Shown here: one piece after another, positions 6,001 to 9,975 of the stretch | How positions within the stretch are numbered: the stretch's first letter is position 1 | How the letters are laid out: each line of letters opens with the position of its first letter | Origin: Elusimicrobiota bacterium | GTDB taxonomy: Bacteria; Elusimicrobiota; Elusimicrobia; F11 | NCBI GenBank assembly: GCA_022709485.1 | Contig: JAKLIS010000027.1 | Span: 1 to 9,975, forward strand | DNA length: 9,975 bases | Reading direction: 5' to 3' | Translations under genes and position numbers: made by a program | The notes under the pieces: generated by a model | Seen by the model: only the letters and a program-made list of their open reading frames with translations | The model's database searches: none | What the model was told of the DNA's origin: nothing

Positions 6001-6896
6001 CTTTTTGGCTTGGCCCGGGAACCGCACTTATTGGCGAATACCCACGTGAATTCCGCTCCGAATAAAAACACTTGAGCGGAAAAATAAATCCATAAAAGCA
6101 AAACCATAATGGACTTGGCGGCTCCGAAAAACGATAAAGCTTCTCCGTACCGGAAGGGAAGCGTGAAAATGTACCTCACCGCGAAAAAAGCCACCGACCC
6201 CACCACCGCTCCCAGCCAAACGTCCTTCCAACGGACTCTGGTTTGGGGAAAATACCGGTAAATGAAGCCGAATAAAAAAGTGAATAGGACTAGAGAGGCG
6301 GCGTTAAATATCACCTTCCAAATGAAAAATCCCTTTACCACCGGAAAATAAACGCCCAGAGAAGATCTGACAAATTGAAGAGACGCGTCCACAAGGTACG
6401 ACGAAAAGAAAAAAACGCCCAATATGACCAACATCGCAAATGAAAGAAATCGCGTTCCGATCACCCCTTTTATGACGCCTTTCGGCAATTTATCCACTTT
6501 CCAAACAAAATTGAGAGCTGATCGCAGTTGTTCAAACACCGCCGAGGCGATAAGAAAAAGAGTCAAGCCACTGAATACCGTGGCGATGCCGATCCCAGAT
6601 TTTTTGGCGGTCAGGAGAAACCCGTTAAAAAAATTGGCGGTGCGAATATCGAAGTGCTGTTGGATTTGAGAAAGGATTTCTGCTTGGGCCCGCTGTTCCC
6701 CCAAAATATTGCCAAGCAGATACACGATAATAATGAGGATGGGGACAATCGAAAACACGGCGAAATAGGAAAGCGCCCCCGCCAAGAGCATCGGGTAATT
6801 TTGACGCCACGCCAAGAAAGTCTCTTTGAATAAGGCCCCTATTCCTTTTAGGGAGCACCATGGTTTGGGAGGTTCCGTTTTTTCTTCGTTCGCCAT
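5997..6896 (-). CDS. YihY/virulence factor BrkB family membrane protein
   Basis: This integral inner-membrane protein has 299 residues and about six helices. The family is widespread and often mislabelled ribonuclease BN; its biochemical role is unsettled. Family hallmarks are in order: the first-helix motif LAGALSYFAVFSIVPILIII (38-57), FLIASAVFEQLRSALNFVWKV (114-134), FIYRYFPQTRVRWKDVWLGAVVGS (211-234), and GAAKSIMVLLLWIYFSAQVFLFGAEFT (258-284). The N-terminus is short and polar. The ATG lies 6 bp after the stop of the preceding MFS gene, and no strong ribosome site of its own is visible, so translation is probably coupled in a two-gene operon. Its TAA shares the sequence TTAA with the stop of the convergent MFS gene at 6000, leaving no room for a terminator between them. 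The C-terminus ends in a small basic tail. Confidence 0.93.
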   Translation of the reverse strand: MANEEKTEPPKPWCSLKGIGALFKETFLAWRQNYPMLLAGALSYFAVFSIVPILIIIVYLLGNILGEQRAQAEILSQIQQHFDIRTANFFNGFLLTAKKSGIGIATVFSGLTLFLIASAVFEQLRSALNFVWKVDKLPKGVIKGVIGTRFLSFAMLVILGVFFFSSYLVDASLQFVRSSLGVYFPVVKGFFIWKVIFNAASLVLFTFLFGFIYRYFPQTRVRWKDVWLGAVVGSVAFFAVRYIFTLPFRYGEALSFFGAAKSIMVLLLWIYFSAQVFLFGAEFTWVFANKCGSRAKPKS

Positions 6897-6902
6897 AAAA
6901 AT

Positions 6903-8267
6903 TTATTTTAACCATTCTTTTCGAATCGGGGAAAGGGTTCCGAGATTTCTTGTCTCCCCGATAAAAGGCCGAAGCCCCACCACGCTGTAAATGAGTTCCG
7001 AAGATTTGACAGGCCGGGTGGATTTTCGCACTTCTTTGAACGTTCTCCCCAGAAAAAGCACCGCCAATAGCCGCGCAAGACCCGAAATGAGAAAAAGAGA
7101 AAGAAGCGTGTGGCCGCGAAGAGGGGGAAGGCGGTCGGCCAAAAACCCGCCCAAGGCCGCTCCCGAAAAAATAGCTAAGCCGTTCACTAGGTTAAAATAC
7201 CCCAGGGCCCGAACGCGTTTCGATTGTGATACCGCGTCATAAATAAAATTGGTCACGCAGAGATTAAATCCACCCCAGGCAAAATTCGACATCATTTCAA
7301 TTATGAGGAGGAGAAGGAAATTATTGGTGAATAACCAGAAAAGGGGAATGAATGGAACAAAGAAGCTGGTGAATTTAATGATCTTCGCGTTCCCCACCAC
7401 GTCCGCATGCCGGCCCCAAACCGGGAAAGAAAGCATCCCCACCGTCATTCCGGAGAGCTGGAAAAGCATATATTTGAAATAGCTGAACTGATAATCACGA
7501 AGCATGAGTACGTTAAAATAAGGCGATGCGATGTTGGTGGTAAACGTGATGGCAGCCACAAAAAAAACAAATTTCACAAAATTGCTCTCTTTAAACCGTT
7601 TTATAAATTCCCAAAAAGTGAAATGGCTTTCCGAAGAAAATTTGAGGGGGATGTCCGCCATTTTGGACATGAAAAAAAGCGATGTTAACCGGAAAATGGC
7701 GGCGGCAATGAACAGGAGAAAAAACCCGGTGGCCAAATGAAAATGATCAAAAAAAGTGAGAGTGAGGCCGCACACAATCACGCTGGCAATCCCGGTGATG
7801 CCCAAAAGCTGGGCCCGTGTCCCAAAATAGCTCCCCCGTTTTTCTTCCGGTAGGTAGTCGCTCACCAGGCTTCCCCAAGCCGGTCCAATCAGCGTAAACA
7901 AAACGCGGTAGACAACGGCAAGAAAAATGAATACGCCGATGCGTTCGGGAAGGGGAATAAACGCCAGGAACGCCAATGGAATCAGGCCGAATCCCTGGGT
8001 CGCCACGGCAAATAGAAGAAAGCGGAGCCGGCTCCCATACATTTGAACCAGCCTCACCGCTCCGAGCTGTGAAATAGAGCCCAAAAGTTGAGGCATGGCC
8101 ACCAAAAGTCCGATCTGCTGGGGTCCGGCGCCTAAGAAAAGAGCGAAAGGCGTGAGGTAATAATCCGTGATGATAATCATTACCTGGGCCATGACGCCTT
8201 CCCGGCGGCAAACCACGAGGCTGTCTTCAATTTTCTTATCGGAAATGGGAGAAATTTCGGCTTCCAT
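6903..8267 (-). CDS. MFS transporter, second and unrelated type
   Basis: This 454-residue polytopic protein has about 12 hydrophobic segments and belongs to the major facilitator superfamily. An N-terminal cytoplasmic stretch of about 25 residues precedes helix 1. The loop after helix 4 reads SDYLPEEKRGSYFGTRAQLLG (136-156), a form common in uncharacterised MFS proteins. The second half carries a motif A loop, GRHADVVGNAKIIKF (285-299). The C-terminal 45 residues or so are soluble and basic. It shows little likeness to the MFS gene at 4822 beyond the fold, so recent duplication is unlikely. The ATG follows AGGAG at 5-nt spacing. A plausible promoter lies in the 63-bp gap to the divergent small gene, and the YihY-family gene follows 6 bp downstream. 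The substrate is not identifiable; the pairing with a YihY protein hints at envelope physiology but is only contextual. Confidence 0.88.
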   Translation of the reverse strand: MEAEISPISDKKIEDSLVVCRREGVMAQVMIIITDYYLTPFALFLGAGPQQIGLLVAMPQLLGSISQLGAVRLVQMYGSRLRFLLFAVATQGFGLIPLAFLAFIPLPERIGVFIFLAVVYRVLFTLIGPAWGSLVSDYLPEEKRGSYFGTRAQLLGITGIASVIVCGLTLTFFDHFHLATGFFLLFIAAAIFRLTSLFFMSKMADIPLKFSSESHFTFWEFIKRFKESNFVKFVFFVAAITFTTNIASPYFNVLMLRDYQFSYFKYMLFQLSGMTVGMLSFPVWGRHADVVGNAKIIKFTSFFVPFIPLFWLFTNNFLLLLIIEMMSNFAWGGFNLCVTNFIYDAVSQSKRVRALGYFNLVNGLAIFSGAALGGFLADRLPPLRGHTLLSLFLISGLARLLAVLFLGRTFKEVRKSTRPVKSSELIYSVVGLRPFIGETRNLGTLSPIRKEWLK

Positions 8268-8298
8268 AGAACTCCTAATTTCTTCTCATATTATGGTA

Positions 8299-8327
8299 AT
8301 TTTAGGCAAAGGGGCAAAAGAGGTGAA
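8299..8327 (-). promoter_or_regulatory. Candidate promoter of the MFS-YihY operon
   Basis: On the minus strand, TTCACC (8322-8327, four of six matches to the -35 consensus) and TAAAAT (8299-8304, five of six to the -10 consensus) are separated by 17 bp. The -35 box overlaps the ribosome site of the divergent small gene. Predicted transcription begins near 8292, giving a leader of about 25 nt. No convincing promoter for the divergent gene is seen in the same gap. Confidence 0.42.
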
Positions 8328-8330
8328 CCA

Positions 8331-8594
8331 ATGGTAGATTTTTTTCGAAAAATGGGATTTTTTGCAGCGGTTTTGATGCCTTTCTGGAACATTCCCCTTA
8401 TTTTACGCATTATAAAGAGGAAGAGCTCCGCTGACATTAGCCTCGGGTGGCTTTTTGGGGTGTGGGGGTGTGTTTTGTTTATGCTTCCGTCGGCCATCCT
8501 TTCTCCGGATTTTATCCTGCAGTCGTTCGGATTGATCAACGCCATTTTTTTCACCGGCGTGGTCGTCACCGTTTTAATTTATCGAAAAAAGTAG
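8331..8594 (+). CDS. Small SemiSWEET/PQ-loop-like membrane protein
   Basis: This is an 87-residue protein with three predicted membrane helices (about 7-26, 38-58 and 65-83) and a positive segment between helices 1 and 2. The stretch IPLILRIIKRKSSADISLGWLFGVWGC (21-47) closely follows the pattern of bacterial SemiSWEET sugar transporters, in which PQ is followed by a basic loop, K-S/T and a D/G-hydrophobic-SL motif. Asn70 in helix 3 sits where SemiSWEETs keep their pocket Asn. Length also fits, since SemiSWEETs have about 85-100 residues and work as dimers. The diagnostic PQ is PL (22-23) here, so transport of sugars is not assured. The ATG has an AGGTGA ribosome site 4 nt upstream. It lies 55 bp before the ilvD-like gene in the same direction. 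A related hypothetical PQ-loop family without known substrate is the main alternative. Confidence 0.72.
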   Translation: MVDFFRKMGFFAAVLMPFWNIPLILRIIKRKSSADISLGWLFGVWGCVLFMLPSAILSPDFILQSFGLINAIFFTGVVVTVLIYRKK

Positions 8595-8597
8595 ATT

Positions 8598-8641
8598 CTC
8601 CTGTTTTTTCTTAAGGGGGATTCGAACCCGATTTTAGGAGG
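8598..8641 (+). promoter_or_regulatory. Leader of the ilvD-like gene: strong ribosome site with possible sequestering stem
   Basis: AGGAGG (8636-8641) lies 8 nt before the ATG at 8650. CTCCT at 8598-8602 is exactly complementary to its AGGAG (8636-8640), and GGG (8617-8619)/CCC (8627-8629) can form a small inner hairpin. Together they could mask the ribosome site. The stems are short, so this is only a possible structure. No separate promoter is visible in the 55-bp gap, which suggests co-transcription with the small upstream gene. Confidence 0.4.
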
Positions 8642-8649
8642 ACTTTCGA

Positions 8650-9975
8650 ATGAGTAAAAAATCAATCAATTACATTAATGAAGGGATCGAAAAAATCCGT
8701 GAAAAGGGAAGCCGCATTGTCGGTGAAGGGGTTCCCATGATTGCTGCCGCGGGACTCATGAAAGCGGCCGGCGTGATCAGCGATGTATCTGATCGGCGGA
8801 AAAAATTTGTCACTGTTGTAAATTCCTATACCACCCAAATCCCCGGCCACGCCCATTTGGAACGCCTGGGCCACATTATTGAACGAGAATTAAAAGGCCT
8901 TGGATACAACGTCTGGTACGCGAACATCGGCGGGGCGGTGTGCGACGGCGTGGCCATGGGCCACTTCGGGATGAAGTATTCCCTCCCCAGCCGGGAACTC
9001 ATCAGCGATCAAATCGAAACCATCATCGGCGCCCATCCCTGTGACGGCTGGATCGGCATTGGAAACTGCGACAAAATCGTTCCCGCCATGTTGAACGCCA
9101 TTGTGCGGGTGAACATTCCCGCGGTCTATGTGTCCGGCGGCCCCATGCTGGCCGGCCGGGACAAATCCGACCTCATTACCGTTTTTGAGGCGGTCGGGAA
9201 ACACTCGGTTGGAAAAATGTCTGAAGAAGGCATTGTCAAACTGGCCAATAGCGCTTGCGCGTCCTGTGGGTCTTGTTCAGGAATGTTTACGGCCAATTCA
9301 ATGAATTGTCTGGCGGAGGCCATTGGAATGGCCCTCCCAGGGAATGGAACCATTACCGCTGAAATTTGGGCGGACGATCAAAAATCGCACACAGTCCCCA
9401 ATCCCGCGCGCGAAGAGATTATGAAGCGCGCCGCCCACGTTTTGAAAAGATGTTTGGATGAAAACATTCGTCCCTTGGATATTGTGACCCCCGCCGCCAT
9501 CGACAACGCTTTTGTTTTGGATATGGCCATGGGGGGATCCACCAACACCGTTTTGCATACCCTGGCTCTGGCTCACGAAGCGGGGATCAAATATGACTTA
9601 AAGAGAATTAACGGTCTATCAAAGAAAACGCCCTGCATCTGCAAAGTGAGTCCTTCCCGTCCGGACGTTCATATAGAAGATGTGCATGCCAAAGGGGGGG
9701 TGGCGGCGATTTTAAAAGAAATTTCCACCATCCCGGGAGTTTTGAGTTTGAAGCAGCAGACGGTGAATGGTCCTCTGGAAGACATGATCATGAACGCCCC
9801 CAAACCGGATGGCGACGTGATCCATCAAACGTCATTCCCATTTTCTAAAGAGGGGGGGCTGGCCGTTTTGTTTGGGAATATCGCCCCGAAAGGATCGGTT
9901 GTTAAAACGGCAGGTGTGTCTCCCGATATGATGGAATTTGAAGGTCCCGCGGTTATTTATGAATCCCACGATGAC
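8650..9975 (+). CDS. ilvD: Dihydroxy-acid dehydratase-like IlvD/Edd family enzyme (partial, C-terminus beyond the right edge)
   Basis: This Fe-S dehydratase probably converts 2,3-dihydroxy-isovalerate and its ethyl homologue to the 2-keto acids of valine, leucine and isoleucine synthesis. The visible 442 residues are roughly four fifths of the usual 555-570. Family segments are SRIVGEGVPMIAAAGLMKAAG (21-41), NIGGAVCDGVAMGHFGMKYSLPSREL (92-117), GNCDKIVPAMLNA (138-150), GSCSGMFTANSM (207-218), GMALPGNGT (226-234) and MAMGGSTNT (292-300). Classical IlvD has a TPCN-type Fe-S cysteine near the start; here that site reads QIPGHAHL (Gly66). Instead Cys98 stands in a CDG motif, as in phosphogluconate dehydratase (Edd). 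Cys140 and Cys209 are kept, and Cys203 and Cys206 are extra nearby cysteines. The cluster may therefore be of the oxygen-sensitive [4Fe-4S] kind. The ATG has AGGAGG at 8 nt. The catalytic C-terminal domain is off the window, so an alternative sugar-acid dehydratase role is possible. Confidence 0.9.
   Translation, partial: MSKKSINYINEGIEKIREKGSRIVGEGVPMIAAAGLMKAAGVISDVSDRRKKFVTVVNSYTTQIPGHAHLERLGHIIERELKGLGYNVWYANIGGAVCDGVAMGHFGMKYSLPSRELISDQIETIIGAHPCDGWIGIGNCDKIVPAMLNAIVRVNIPAVYVSGGPMLAGRDKSDLITVFEAVGKHSVGKMSEEGIVKLANSACASCGSCSGMFTANSMNCLAEAIGMALPGNGTITAEIWADDQKSHTVPNPAREEIMKRAAHVLKRCLDENIRPLDIVTPAAIDNAFVLDMAMGGSTNTVLHTLALAHEAGIKYDLKRINGLSKKTPCICKVSPSRPDVHIEDVHAKGGVAAILKEISTIPGVLSLKQQTVNGPLEDMIMNAPKPDGDVIHQTSFPFSKEGGLAVLFGNIAPKGSVVKTAGVSPDMMEFEGPAVIYESHDD

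Noticed and set aside
8615..8630. tRNA T-arm-like sequence on the minus strand (GGTTCGAATCC type)
   Set aside because: The T-loop resembles a tRNA, but the outer stem has a C-C mismatch, and the rest of a tRNA would have to lie inside the ilvD-like gene, where no cloverleaf is seen. It could be an attachment-site remnant, but nothing else supports that.

Overview
The window reads as chromosome from an uncultivated, probably Gram-negative bacterium of middling G+C. The sequence alone does not fix the phylum. The gene set is a patchwork of respiratory, osmotic, storage-carbon, transport and amino-acid genes. Both edges cut through genes: a cytochrome bd oxidase subunit I on the left and a dihydroxy-acid dehydratase on the right. 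No rRNA, tRNA, CRISPR array, transposase or phage gene is visible.

Left block (1-2041, minus strand). A short TetR-type regulator, an MscS-type channel and cytochrome bd subunit I follow one another in one direction. The last two are joined by an ATGA stop/start overlap. In front of the regulator lies a clear promoter (TTGACA, 17 bp, TGTATT). Immediately downstream of it is a near-perfect 28-bp palindrome of the kind TetR proteins bind. This predicts an autoregulated operon tying an alternative quinol oxidase to a mechanosensitive channel. The regulator is only 105 residues, because its ligand-binding half is missing, so whether it can still sense a signal is open.

Middle block (2066-4821). 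A complete glycogen phosphorylase lies on the minus strand. It starts at TTG behind a full AGGAGG ribosome site. Its 263-bp upstream region holds two copies of a CCTCCCCACG-type repeat and two adjacent 8-bp hairpins whose arms could pair in alternative ways. The region separates glgP from a divergent MFS transporter.

Transporter block (4822-8594). The first MFS permease (plus strand) converges on a YihY/BrkB-family membrane protein (minus strand), and their stop codons overlap. The YihY-type gene follows a second, different MFS permease by 6 bp and is probably co-transcribed with it. Divergent from that pair is an 87-residue protein resembling a single-repeat SemiSWEET/PQ-loop transporter.

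Right block (8650-9975). This holds about four fifths of an IlvD/Edd-family dehydratase. It looks like IlvD overall, but its cysteine pattern in the visible part is closer to Edd: the usual TPCN-type cysteine is a glycine, and a CDG cysteine is present instead.

The strongest leads for something new are the TetR operator with a truncated regulator over an MscS-bd oxidase operon, the altered Fe-S ligand pattern of the IlvD-like enzyme, the SemiSWEET-like protein beside it, and the hairpin repeat between glgP and the MFS gene.
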